DNA from: Acidobacteria bacterium SCN 69-37
GTDB lineage: Bacteria; Acidobacteriota; Vicinamibacteria; Vicinamibacterales; SCN-69-37
Direction of reading: 5' to 3'
Assembly: GCA_001724025.1 (NCBI GenBank)
Contig: MEDJ01000021.1
Location: 1-64,000, forward strand
DNA length: 64,000 nt
Positions within the stretch are counted from its first letter, which is position 1; every line of letters starts with the position of its first letter. The position numbers were made by a program, and so were the translations under genes. The notes beneath the pieces were generated by a model that searched no databases, was not told where the DNA came from, and worked only from the letters and a program-made list of their open reading frames with translations. Of the stretch, positions 40,938-48,937 are shown piece after piece.

Positions 40938-40970
40938 GAAGGCTGGGAGGCGACAGGCTGCCCGCCTCCT
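40938..40970 (+). repeat. Truncated copy of the GA-rich repeat
   Basis: GAAGGCTGGGAGGC is followed by CAGGCTGCCCGCCTCCTG. It fills the gap between two genes and matches the middle of the repeat at 7601. Confidence 0.4.
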
Positions 40971-40971
40971 G

Positions 40972-43900
40972 TCATGGCTGCAGGAACGCGAGCAGGTTCG
41001 TCAACTGGGCCTGACTCATGGCGTCGGTCAGGGAATCCAGCATGACGGTGGCCTGTTCGCGCGTGTGCGCCCGCACGGGCTTCGTCACGGTCGTCGTCGT
41101 GCCGTCGGTGCGCAGCACGGTGAAGGCCTGCGCCGTCTCGGCCACCACGAGGCCGCGGACCGTGGTGCCGTCGTTGGCCGTGAGCACGCTCGTGCGCAGC
41201 TCGGGGGCGACCTGCCGCGACGGGAACATGATGGACTCGAGCAGATCGCGGCGATTTGCCGCACGGGCCGACGACGTCAGATCGAGGGCGGCCACGCCAT
41301 GGTCGTCGCCGAGGCCGCCCGCACGATGGCACGAGGCGCAGCTGGCCTCGAAGATCGTGCGGCCGGCAGCTGCGTCGGGCTGCTGCGTGCGCGGCGTGTA
41401 GATCACCTCGTCGAAGACTTCGCCCTTGTCCAGCACGCGTCCCTGCGTGCGCGCCTGGATGCCCGTGCTGGCGCCGCGTCCGCCGCCGGGCCCCGCCGCG
41501 CCAACGGCGGCACCACGACCGGCCGCCGCGGCCGCTCCGCGGCCCGCTGCCGCCGGCGCCCCACCGGCCCTGCCTGCCGCGCCGCCGCGTCCGGCCGGCG
41601 CCATCGCGTTCAGTTCCTCGTCGGTCAGCGGCGCGAAGTCCGGCGCCTTTGCGTAGAGCATCTTCTTCTCCGCGTCGGTCACGTAGAGCGGATCGAATGC
41701 CTGGAAATACTGGCCCAGGAAGTTGGCGAACTGCGCGCCGCCCCGCCACCGGCTCGTCTGCCCGAGCACTTCCGCCAGCCGCTCCTTCTGCGCGGCCGTC
41801 CAGCCGCTCTGGACCGCGCGGAGCGCGTAGAGGTAGTGGAGCGTCAGTTCCTGGTTCGAGTTGCCCTCGGGCATCGCGGCCAGGATCTTCGTGACCGCCT
41901 CGGGCTGGCCGCCGTACGCGAGCATGAGCGCCAGCTGGCGGTTGAGCCGTTCGTCGGTCGACGGGAAGCGGTTGATGAGCGCCGCGTGCAGCCGCTGTCG
42001 ATCCGCTGCCGGCAGGCCCTCCCCGCCCGGCAGGAACGTCGTCGTGAGCATGAAGGCCCTGTAGAGCCGGAGCTGGTCGTCGACCGACCCGGCGGCCTGT
42101 TCGATCAGGGCGAGCTGGCGGTCGATGAGCGGCCGCACGCTGGCCGTGCCCGCCGTCCGCGCCCAGGCCACCATGGCCTCGGGCGCGCTGGTCGCGTTCG
42201 TATCCGTCAGCACGCGGGCCTGCCAGTCGGCGCGGCGCGTGTGCTCGAGCAGGAGGCGGCCGGCAAAGCGGACGAAACGATCGCTGTTGCCGAGCAGCGC
42301 GTAGATGTCGTCGACGGGCGCGAGGCTCTCGCGATCGGGCGACTGGCCGAGACGCACGAGCGCTTCGGCCGCGCGCCGCGTCACCATGGGATCGGCGTCG
42401 CGCAGGCCCGCGGCGGCCGTCGTGCGCACGTCCGCGCCCCCCTGCACGCCGACGACGAACATGGCGGCGGCGCGCACCATCGGCTGCGCATCGGTCGCCA
42501 GCGCGGCGAGCAGGGCCGCCGTCGGGGCGGCGCCGTGGCGCTGCATCTCGTACAGCGCGCGCGTCCGATCTGTCACGTCCGCCGACGCGTTGCGGGCGAC
42601 CTGCTCGAGCGCACTGCCGAAGGCCTGGGCTCCCATCGACGTCTTCACGCGCTCGATGGCCGCCCAGCCCCAGCTCGAGAGCGGCTGCGCCTGTCGCGTG
42701 ACGGCCAGGATGCCGGTCTTGTCGGGAGCGGCCGGGGCCGTGCCCGTGTAGCGCAGGCGCCACAGACCGCCGCGCGTGTTCCGGCCGCCGGTCGAGAAGT
42801 ACAGCATGCCGTCGGGCCCGACTTCCATGTCGGTCACGTTGAGCGGTTCCCCGTGGATCAGCTCGGCGCGATCGGTGCGCGTCGTGTAGGTGGCGCCGGC
42901 CCGCGTCAGCGGCGTGTAGAGGATGCGGCCGCGTGACCAGTCGGCTTCGAACAGCATGTCGAAGAACTGGCGCGGGTACGCGTCGCTCTGGTACGTCTCG
43001 ACCCCGACGGGAGAGCCGCGGCCCAGATCGCGGACCGGGGGCAGCGAGTCGACGTAGTAGGCCGGGTACTTACCCGATCCGTCGCGATAGCCGTAGTCCC
43101 CGTTGAGAATCTGGTGCACGGTGCGGACCTCGCGGTACCAGGGCAGGCCGATGTCCCACTCCATGTCGCTGTCGAAGAGGAACGCCTCGCCGTCGAGGTT
43201 GTAGGCGAAGTCGTACGCATTGCGGTTCCCGCCCGAGAACACGCGGAACTTGCGCTGTGCCTGATCCCACTCGAACAGCGCGCTGTGCGCTCCCTGGCGG
43301 GCACTGCGACCGAAGTTCGCGAAGTAGGGAAGGAACTGGCCGTCGACGTCTTTCAGTACGGACGACGAGAGATCCAGGTAGGGATCGGCAATCGTCTCGT
43401 TGTTGCCGACCACCACCATCCAGCTGCCGGACGGCGTGCGGCGAATCGCGTGCGGGCCGTGCTCCTGGATCGAGCCGGCCATCGCCAGCGTCTCGAACGT
43501 ATCGGCCACGTCGTCGCCGTTGGTGTCCGCCATGCGGAAGATGCCGGCGGGTGCGGCCGGACCGCGTCCGCCACGGCCGCCGGCGGCGGGCGGCGTGGTG
43601 GGCGCCGGCGGATTGGCCATCGCGCACGAGCCATACAGCACGGGGCCGTCGAACCACAGGCCCTGGCAGTTGCGGACCTGCTCGCTGATGACCTTTTCGC
43701 TCTCGTAGATGCCGTCCCCGTCGTTGTCGAGCAGCAGGCGCGGGAAGTCGTTCTCCTTCGACACGACGAGCCGCCCCTGGCTGTCGAAGGTCAGCACCAC
43801 GTAGCTGTCGCTGCGATCGACGGGGTTCACCCGCTCGATCGTGAAGTCGGGCAGCGTCCCGAACCGGACGCTGGCCACCGTCCGTTCGACGAGGCCCTCG

Positions 43901-43998
43901 AACTGGTTCTGCGAGAGTCCCTGGGAGTGGCCGGGAATCTGGTTGGCCAGCAGCAGACCGGCTGCCGCCGTCACCACAAGCATGCGTCGTCTCACCAT
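40972..43998 (-). CDS. Propeller/HEAT/cytochrome c oxidoreductase (PVC-type heme protein)
   Basis: The 1008-residue protein has a signal peptide (MLVVTAAAGLLLANQ). A six-bladed propeller-like domain of the sugar dehydrogenase type spans about 30-410 (YVVLTFDSQGRLVVSKEND, LLLDNDGDGIYESEKV, SPVGVETYQSDAYPRQ, MEVGPDGMLYFSTGGR). HEAT-like helices follow at about 430-770. A Gly/Ala/Arg-rich linker precedes the C-terminal heme domain, C887-A-S-C-H. This is the PVC-type heme-binding plan of putative membrane-linked sugar or alcohol dehydrogenases. The partner cytochrome is encoded downstream. Upstream lie the palindromes at 44129 and 44237, and a TATAGT -10 box lies inside the first. Substrate is unknown. 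Confidence 0.86.
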   Translation of the reverse strand: MVRRRMLVVTAAAGLLLANQIPGHSQGLSQNQFEGLVERTVASVRFGTLPDFTIERVNPVDRSDSYVVLTFDSQGRLVVSKENDFPRLLLDNDGDGIYESEKVISEQVRNCQGLWFDGPVLYGSCAMANPPAPTTPPAAGGRGGRGPAAPAGIFRMADTNGDDVADTFETLAMAGSIQEHGPHAIRRTPSGSWMVVVGNNETIADPYLDLSSSVLKDVDGQFLPYFANFGRSARQGAHSALFEWDQAQRKFRVFSGGNRNAYDFAYNLDGEAFLFDSDMEWDIGLPWYREVRTVHQILNGDYGYRDGSGKYPAYYVDSLPPVRDLGRGSPVGVETYQSDAYPRQFFDMLFEADWSRGRILYTPLTRAGATYTTRTDRAELIHGEPLNVTDMEVGPDGMLYFSTGGRNTRGGLWRLRYTGTAPAAPDKTGILAVTRQAQPLSSWGWAAIERVKTSMGAQAFGSALEQVARNASADVTDRTRALYEMQRHGAAPTAALLAALATDAQPMVRAAAMFVVGVQGGADVRTTAAAGLRDADPMVTRRAAEALVRLGQSPDRESLAPVDDIYALLGNSDRFVRFAGRLLLEHTRRADWQARVLTDTNATSAPEAMVAWARTAGTASVRPLIDRQLALIEQAAGSVDDQLRLYRAFMLTTTFLPGGEGLPAADRQRLHAALINRFPSTDERLNRQLALMLAYGGQPEAVTKILAAMPEGNSNQELTLHYLYALRAVQSGWTAAQKERLAEVLGQTSRWRGGAQFANFLGQYFQAFDPLYVTDAEKKMLYAKAPDFAPLTDEELNAMAPAGRGGAAGRAGGAPAAAGRGAAAAAGRGAAVGAAGPGGGRGASTGIQARTQGRVLDKGEVFDEVIYTPRTQQPDAAAGRTIFEASCASCHRAGGLGDDHGVAALDLTSSARAANRRDLLESIMFPSRQVAPELRTSVLTANDGTTVRGLVVAETAQAFTVLRTDGTTTTVTKPVRAHTREQATVMLDSLTDAMSQAQLTNLLAFLQP

Positions 43999-44128
43999 CT
44001 CGAGCTCCGTCTGGCCGGGACACAGCCCGACAATGATGTGTCGGGGTGTGTGATGGCCGCGTGGGTTGGAACGCTCAGCCTGGGCCGGCCGTCGTCGAGA
44101 CGCAAGCCCGGGAACCGTGTTGCGATGG

Positions 44129-44145
44129 GTTCCACTATACGAAAC
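44129..44145 (-). promoter_or_regulatory. Degenerate operator GTTTCG-N5-TGGAAC containing a TATAGT -10 box
   Basis: On the minus strand the site reads GTTTCGTATAGTGGAAC, extended to GGG/CCC on each side. One half is identical to the GTTTCG arm at 44237 and 47349. The -10-like TATAGT lies within it, so a repressor bound here would cover the promoter of the 43998 gene, about 130 nt upstream of its ATG. Confidence 0.5.
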
Positions 44146-44236
44146 CCTGACAATGCGTGGAGCGCCCGGGAGTGCCGCACCCGTTGCGCCGCCCGCGTCG
44201 ACGGCCCAGGCGCAAGGTATTCGGGGATCCGCACGT

Positions 44237-44253
44237 GTTTCGGTGCGCGAAAC
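44237..44253. promoter_or_regulatory. 17-bp palindrome GTTTCG-N5-CGAAAC, operator candidate
   Basis: A perfect 6-bp inverted repeat with spacer GTGCG, 239 nt upstream of the 43998 gene. It has the same arms as the site between lutA and the hybrid regulator. Confidence 0.55.
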
Positions 44254-44282
44254 ATGAAAGAGCGGCCCGCGGCCGCTGCATC

Positions 44283-44416
44283 CCCCGAGGCTGAAGCCTC
44301 GGGGCTCCGGATGTCGGATGAGGCGACGTGAGCCCGTCGGAGCCCTGGGGCTTCAGCCCCAGGGGGCGCGTCGGTGTGCCCGTCCCATCCCCGAGGCTGA
44401 AGCCTCGGGGCTCCGG
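44283..44416. repeat. REP-like palindrome array (three units)
   Basis: Two direct units with arms CCCCGAGGC/GCCTCGGGG (44283 and 44389) flank one inverted unit with CCTGGGGCTTCAGCCCCAGG (44341). The array occupies the gap between the end of lutC and the upstream region of the 43998 gene. Confidence 0.65.
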
Positions 44417-44430
44417 ATGGCCTCCCGGCC

Positions 44431-45108
44431 TTACACGAGGATCACGTGCACCTCGCCCGGCCCGTGGACCCCGCGGCTGAGGGTGTGCTCGATGTCGGCG
44501 GTGCGGCTCGGGCCGGTGATGCAGATCAGGTTGGAGCCGGCCTCGGCCAGGTCCGGCCGGGTCAGCAGCAGATCGGGCAACGAGCGCACCAGGCGCGTGC
44601 GCTCCACGAGCGCGACGTGAATCGGCGGCAGCAGCGACGCCAGCCGCCCGCGGCCCGGTCCCGACACCAGGACGAGCGAGCCGGTTTCGGCCAGCATCGC
44701 GTCGGCACCCGTCACGCCGACGGTAGCCGTCGCGAGGGCGTCGCGAGCCGGTCCGGGACCGGCGTCGGCCTCCTGCCGGCTGATGACGAACCCGCGCGCG
44801 ACGAGCGCGTTGGCCACGCCGGGCACCGGCAGGTGGGCATCGTCCCAGAGCAGGGCGTGCCGGGACGCGGTGTCGCCCGCGATGTCGGCGATGAGCGCGG
44901 CCACGTGGTCGGCATCGATCGCCGGCGGGACGTGGACCGCCCCGCCGACCGTCTCCAGTTCCGTCGTGAAACGCGCGAGCAGATCGGCCGGCTCGGCGTC
45001 GGTCCGGTGATAGCCGCCAGGGGCATCGGGCGTGGCACCGGGCAGGACCGCGGTCTTCAGCGCGGTCCGCAGGATGTCGCGCATCTGCTGGCGGGCCTCG
45101 GGGGACAT
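44431..45108 (-). CDS. lutC: Lactate utilization protein C
   Basis: The 225-residue LUD-domain protein is the third component of the LutABC system that oxidises L-lactate. The domain includes HVPPAIDADHVAALIADIAG, ATATVGVTGADAMLAETGSLVLVS, LPPIHVALVERTRLV and NLICITGPSRTADIEHTLSRGVHGP, ending with HVILV. The last segment is the conserved LutC signature. The ORF track starts far upstream in another reading; ATG 45108 overlaps the lutB stop (TGATG), so translation is coupled. It is the last gene of the lut operon and is followed by the REP array. Confidence 0.9.
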   Translation of the reverse strand: MSPEARQQMRDILRTALKTAVLPGATPDAPGGYHRTDAEPADLLARFTTELETVGGAVHVPPAIDADHVAALIADIAGDTASRHALLWDDAHLPVPGVANALVARGFVISRQEADAGPGPARDALATATVGVTGADAMLAETGSLVLVSGPGRGRLASLLPPIHVALVERTRLVRSLPDLLLTRPDLAEAGSNLICITGPSRTADIEHTLSRGVHGPGEVHVILV

Positions 45109-46544
45109 CACGACTGCGGCCCCCCCGGCTTGCCGGTCTGACGTTTCTTCCAGCGGTCCTGGAAGGAATCCCCGGCCATCACGGGGAAGTCGCGCGACGC
45201 CGTCCAGCCGGCCAGCGGGCCCGGCAGGCGGCGGATCCAGCCACGCGAGGCGAGCAGGCGTGTGCCGAACGCCGCGGCCCGGCCCGCCGCGCCAAACAGC
45301 CACGGCCGCGCGGCCACGCGCCGGAACATCGCCAGCCCCTGCCCGATCCACGACGGGGCCCGTCCCTCGTCGACGCCCTTCGCGCGCAGCGTCAGCAACA
45401 TGCGCGGGATGTCGATGCGCACGGGACACACCTCGCGGCACGCGCCGCAGAGGCTGCTGGCGTGCGGCAGATCCGTCCACTCGTCCTGCCCCCACAGCGC
45501 CGGCGTGAGCACGGCGCCGACCGGACCCGGGTAGACGCTGCCGTACGCGTGCCCGCCAATCTGCTGATAGACGGGGCAGACGTTGAGACACGCGCCGCAG
45601 CGGATGCAGTAGAGGATCTCGGCCTCGGTGCTGCCGAGCACCGTCGACCGGCCGTTGTCGACGAGCACGACGTGCAGTTCTTCCGGCCCGTCGAACTCGT
45701 CCGGCCGCCGGGGCCCGGTGAGCAGGTTCGTGTAGACGGTCAGGTTCTGGCCCGTGGCGCTGCGCGCGAGCACCTGGAGTACGGTGCCGAGCGACGGAAT
45801 GTCCGGCACCAGCCGTTCGATGCCCATCATCGCCACGTGCACGCGCGGCAGCGTCGTCACCAGGCGGCCGTTGCCCTCGTTGGTGCAGATGCAGAGCGTG
45901 CCCGTACCCGCCACGCCGAAGTTCACGCCGCTGATGCCGAGATCGGCCGAGAGGAACTCCGGCCGCAGCCGTGCGCGTGCGAGCTTCGTCATCGCCGGCA
46001 CGTCGGCCACCTCCTCGTCGGTGGCCCCGAGCGTGCGGCGGAACAGGTCGGCCACGTCACTGGCCGACTTGTGGATGATCGGCATGATCACGTGCGACGG
46101 GTGATCCTGCGCGAGCTGTACGACCCACTCGCCGAGGTCCGTCTCCACGACCTGCAGACCCGCGCGTTCGAGGTGATCGTTGAGGTGGATCTCCTCGCTG
46201 ATCATCGACTTCGACTTGACGGCCTTCGTCAGGCCCCGGGCCCTGGCCAGGTCCGTGACGTAGGTGACCGCGTCCTCGGCCGTGCGCGCGTAGTGCACGT
46301 GCCCTCCGCGCGCCTCGACGTTGGTGACGAACTCGTCGAGATAGCGATCGAGGTGGGCCAGCGTGTGGGCACGGATGCGGCGCGCGTGATCGCGCCAGTC
46401 GTCGGACGCCGGCAGCCGCTCGAGACCGGCCGTCCGGCTGTCGAGGACCCGCGCGGTCACCCGGCGCAGCGTCTGGTTCAGGTGCGCGTCGGCCAGCGCC
46501 GCTTCGGTGCGCTGATGAAACGGCTGCGGGGCAGGCGTGGTCAC
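45108..46544 (-). CDS. lutB: Lactate utilization iron-sulfur protein B
   Basis: The 478-residue protein has an N-terminal LUD domain (about 70-310; KSKSMISEEIHLNDHLERAG, GVNFGVAGTGTLCICTNEGNGR, LPRVHVAMMGIERLVP). Two [4Fe-4S] binding motifs follow in the C-terminal part: CIRCGACLNVCPVYQ and CGACREVCPVRIDIP. It is the electron-transfer subunit of LutABC. The GTG start at 46544 overlaps the lutA stop (GTGA) and has GGGAG 7 nt upstream. The 584-residue ORF in the track includes non-coding upstream sequence. Confidence 0.92.
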   Translation of the reverse strand: MTTPAPQPFHQRTEAALADAHLNQTLRRVTARVLDSRTAGLERLPASDDWRDHARRIRAHTLAHLDRYLDEFVTNVEARGGHVHYARTAEDAVTYVTDLARARGLTKAVKSKSMISEEIHLNDHLERAGLQVVETDLGEWVVQLAQDHPSHVIMPIIHKSASDVADLFRRTLGATDEEVADVPAMTKLARARLRPEFLSADLGISGVNFGVAGTGTLCICTNEGNGRLVTTLPRVHVAMMGIERLVPDIPSLGTVLQVLARSATGQNLTVYTNLLTGPRRPDEFDGPEELHVVLVDNGRSTVLGSTEAEILYCIRCGACLNVCPVYQQIGGHAYGSVYPGPVGAVLTPALWGQDEWTDLPHASSLCGACREVCPVRIDIPRMLLTLRAKGVDEGRAPSWIGQGLAMFRRVAARPWLFGAAGRAAAFGTRLLASRGWIRRLPGPLAGWTASRDFPVMAGDSFQDRWKKRQTGKPGGPQS

Positions 46545-47284
46545 GACGGGTCTCCCGGATCGAGCAGGTCGGCCACGTGCCGGACCGTCACCGGACTGCC
46601 GCGCCGGTGCAGGCCGCCGGCCATGTGCATGGCGCAGCTGACGTCGGTCACCGCGATTGTCGACGCCCCGCAGCGCTCGATGCAGTCGAGCTTGCGCGCG
46701 AGCATCGCCGACGAGATGTCGGACATCTTCACGGCGAACAGGCCGCCGAACCCGCAGCAGACGTCGTGTTCGGGCAGCGGCACGCGCGTCAGGCCGTCCA
46801 CGTGATCGATCAGCGTCGTCGGCTGATCGCGGATGCCGAGGCCGCGCAGGCCGTGGCAGCACGCGTGATACGCGACGGTCCCCTCGCCGGTGCGGCCCAG
46901 ATCCGTGACGCCGAGCTGCTCGACGAGGAACTGCGTGAACTCGAACGTCCGCGCCGCCAGGTCACGCGCGCGCGTCGCATAGACCGGGTCGTCGGCCAGC
47001 AGCGCGGCGTACTGGTGAATCACCATGTCCCCGCACGAACCCGACGGAATGACGACAGGCGCCGGGCTGGCGCTGAACACGTCGACCGTGTGCCGCGCCA
47101 GGGCCCGGGCATCGTCGCGGAAGCCGGCGTTGAAGGCCGGCTGTCCGCAGCAGGTCTGGGCGGCGGGACAGTCGACAGCAACCCCCAGCTTTTCGAGGAT
47201 GCGGACCACGGCCATCCCGGTCTCCGGGAAGAGACGATCGACCAGGCACGTGACGAGCAGTTGAACGCGGGCGATGCGGGGCAT
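46541..47284 (-). CDS. lutA: Lactate utilization protein A (Fe-S oxidoreductase)
   Basis: The 247-residue protein has two CCG domains: TCCGQPAFNAGFRDDA near residue 42 and YHACCHGLRGLG/DVCCGFGGLFAVKM in the second half. These Cys bind an iron-sulfur centre in the heterodisulfide-reductase-like family. It is the first gene of lutABC, which converts L-lactate to pyruvate. A TAGGAT -10-like box lies 12 nt before its ATG. The palindrome at 47349 lies about 65 nt upstream, and the divergent regulator gene begins at 47524, so regulation by that protein is likely. Confidence 0.93.
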   Translation of the reverse strand: MPRIARVQLLVTCLVDRLFPETGMAVVRILEKLGVAVDCPAAQTCCGQPAFNAGFRDDARALARHTVDVFSASPAPVVIPSGSCGDMVIHQYAALLADDPVYATRARDLAARTFEFTQFLVEQLGVTDLGRTGEGTVAYHACCHGLRGLGIRDQPTTLIDHVDGLTRVPLPEHDVCCGFGGLFAVKMSDISSAMLARKLDCIERCGASTIAVTDVSCAMHMAGGLHRRGSPVTVRHVADLLDPGDPS

Positions 47285-47348
47285 GGGATGACTCGGATCC
47301 TAGCAGCCCGCGCCCGTGAAGGGGGGATGGGAGGCTGGATGGGGCAGT

Positions 47349-47365
47349 GTTTCGCCTGCCGAAAC
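47349..47365. promoter_or_regulatory. 17-bp palindrome GTTTCG-N5-CGAAAC between lutA and the hybrid regulator
   Basis: A perfect inverted repeat with spacer CCTGC. It sits in the 239-nt divergent region, 65 nt upstream of lutA and 159 nt upstream of the regulator. Its position suits control of both genes. Related sites are at 44129, 44237, 48671, 52845 and 62118. Confidence 0.6.
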
Positions 47366-47523
47366 GCCGAGAATCGGAAAACCCATGGAAACAGGCCTGA
47401 ATTCGTCTTCGAGATCCCTCGGCGTGAAGCGGCGTGTCGCACCGTGCTACATTCCGCGCACCCCAGCAGGCAGAGGGATCCGGTCGCGATGGGCGCCGCC
47501 GGGTCGGAAAGCCGTATAGACGT

Positions 47524-48660
47524 ATGTCCAAGACCAGCCGTCCGTCCTATGTGATTCAGTCGGTGGTGCACGCGTCGGACGTGCTGCGGGCGTTCCGATC
47601 GCGCGGCGAGGCGCTGCGGCTCCGCGACATCGTGGAGCGCACCGGGTTCAACAAGGGGCTGTGCTTTCGCCTGCTGCACACCCTGCGGCACTGCGGGCTC
47701 GTGGAGAAGGTGGACGAGACCCGGTACCGCCTCACGTCCGAGATGCACCGCCGCAAGCGCTACCGCATCGGGTACGCGGCGCTCGGCCACGACAGTTCGT
47801 TCCAGCGGGCCGTCCAGGAGAGCCTCGTGTGGACGGCGAAGAACGAGGACATCGAACTGCTGGTGCTCGACAACCGGCGCAGTGCGAAGACCGCGCTGCG
47901 CAATGCCGATCACCTGATCCGGGAAAAGGTCGATCTGGCCATCGAATACCAGATCGACGAGGCGGCGGCCGCCGCGATCTCCGCGCGGTACGTGCAGGCC
48001 GGCATCCCGTTCATCGCCGTCCACGTGCCGCATCCGGGCGCGACCTACTACGGCGCGAACAACTACCAGGCCGGATTGCTGGCGGGCCACTACCTGGGGC
48101 GATGGGCGAAGAGCCGGTGGAACGGCCAGGTCGACGAGGTGCTGCTCATCGAGGCCGCGCGGGCCGGATCGCTCGTGCACGGCCGGCTCGACGGTGTGCT
48201 GGCCGGGCTGCGCGAGAGCCTGCGCGAGGTGATGACGACCTGCCCGGTGGTGAGCCTGGACGGCGACGGCGAGTTCAACAGGACGCTCGAGCGCGTGCGC
48301 CAGCACCTGCGCCGGTCCGATCGGAAGCGCGTACTCGTGGGCGCGATGAACGACTCGAGCGCGCTCGGCGCCACGCGCGCGTTCCAGGAATCGGGGCGCG
48401 CGGCCACCTGCGCCATCGTCGGGCAGAACGCCGAACCCGACGCGCGCGCCGAACTGCGCCAGTCGCGGACGCCGCTCATCGGATCGGTCGCGTATTTCCC
48501 CGAGCGGTACGGCGAAGAATTGATCGCCCTGGCGCTCGACGTGCTGGGGCAGCGGCCCACACCCCCGGCCAAGTTCGTGCGGCACCAGGTCATCACGGCC
48601 GGCAACCTGCACCACTTCTATCCGAACGACGCGCTGATGACGTCGGCCGCTGCCCTCTGA
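47524..48660 (+). CDS. Hybrid regulator: IclR-type HTH fused to LacI-like sugar-binding domain
   Basis: The 378-residue protein starts with an IclR-type winged helix (residues about 9-72: VIQSVVHASDVLRAF, LRLRDIVERTGFNKGLCFRLLHTLRHCGLVEKV). The C-terminal domain is not the IclR effector (GAF-like) domain but a type 1 periplasmic-binding-protein fold (residues about 85-370). It is seen in DIELLVLDNRR, VDLAIEYQIDEAAAAAISARYVQAGIPFIAVHVPHPGATYYGANNYQAGLLAGHYL, RVLVGAMNDSSALGATRAFQ and LIGSVAYFPERYGEELIALALDVL. There is no signal peptide, so it is cytoplasmic. It probably binds a sugar. Divergent from lutABC and close to a TonB receptor, it likely controls both; the palindromes around it are candidate operators. 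Confidence 0.85.
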   Translation: MSKTSRPSYVIQSVVHASDVLRAFRSRGEALRLRDIVERTGFNKGLCFRLLHTLRHCGLVEKVDETRYRLTSEMHRRKRYRIGYAALGHDSSFQRAVQESLVWTAKNEDIELLVLDNRRSAKTALRNADHLIREKVDLAIEYQIDEAAAAAISARYVQAGIPFIAVHVPHPGATYYGANNYQAGLLAGHYLGRWAKSRWNGQVDEVLLIEAARAGSLVHGRLDGVLAGLRESLREVMTTCPVVSLDGDGEFNRTLERVRQHLRRSDRKRVLVGAMNDSSALGATRAFQESGRAATCAIVGQNAEPDARAELRQSRTPLIGSVAYFPERYGEELIALALDVLGQRPTPPAKFVRHQVITAGNLHHFYPNDALMTSAAAL

Positions 48661-48670
48661 ACGCGCAGGC

Positions 48671-48687
48671 GTTTCGCTGCGCGAACC
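48671..48687. promoter_or_regulatory. Operator-like site GTTTCG-N5-CGAACC
   Basis: One mismatch from the GTTTCG-N5-CGAAAC palindrome, 11 nt after the regulator stop and 251 nt before the TonB receptor start. It would fit control of that receptor. Confidence 0.45.
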
Positions 48688-48937
48688 ACGCCGCAGGTCC
48701 GCGCGGCGTGGCCGCGGCGCCGCACGCGCCCGTGTAACCGGTATTCCCGCCAGTTTTCCCGTTGTCCGCCCCGACGCCACAGGTTTTGCTGCTGTAAACG
48801 TCGTCTCCGGCCATGGCCGGCTGTTGCGACAGACGTGCACCGGCCCCACACTGCGCCCATCGCACAACCGAAGACCGCCGGCACACCTGCACGTTTCCGG
48901 CGGTGTCGTCTCGTGAAGTGGGCTCCAGGAGGATTCT

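Noticed and set aside
44283-44416. CRISPR-like array
   Set aside because: Three palindromic units, one inverted and with unequal spacing, fit REP elements. There are no unique spacers of constant length and no cas genes.
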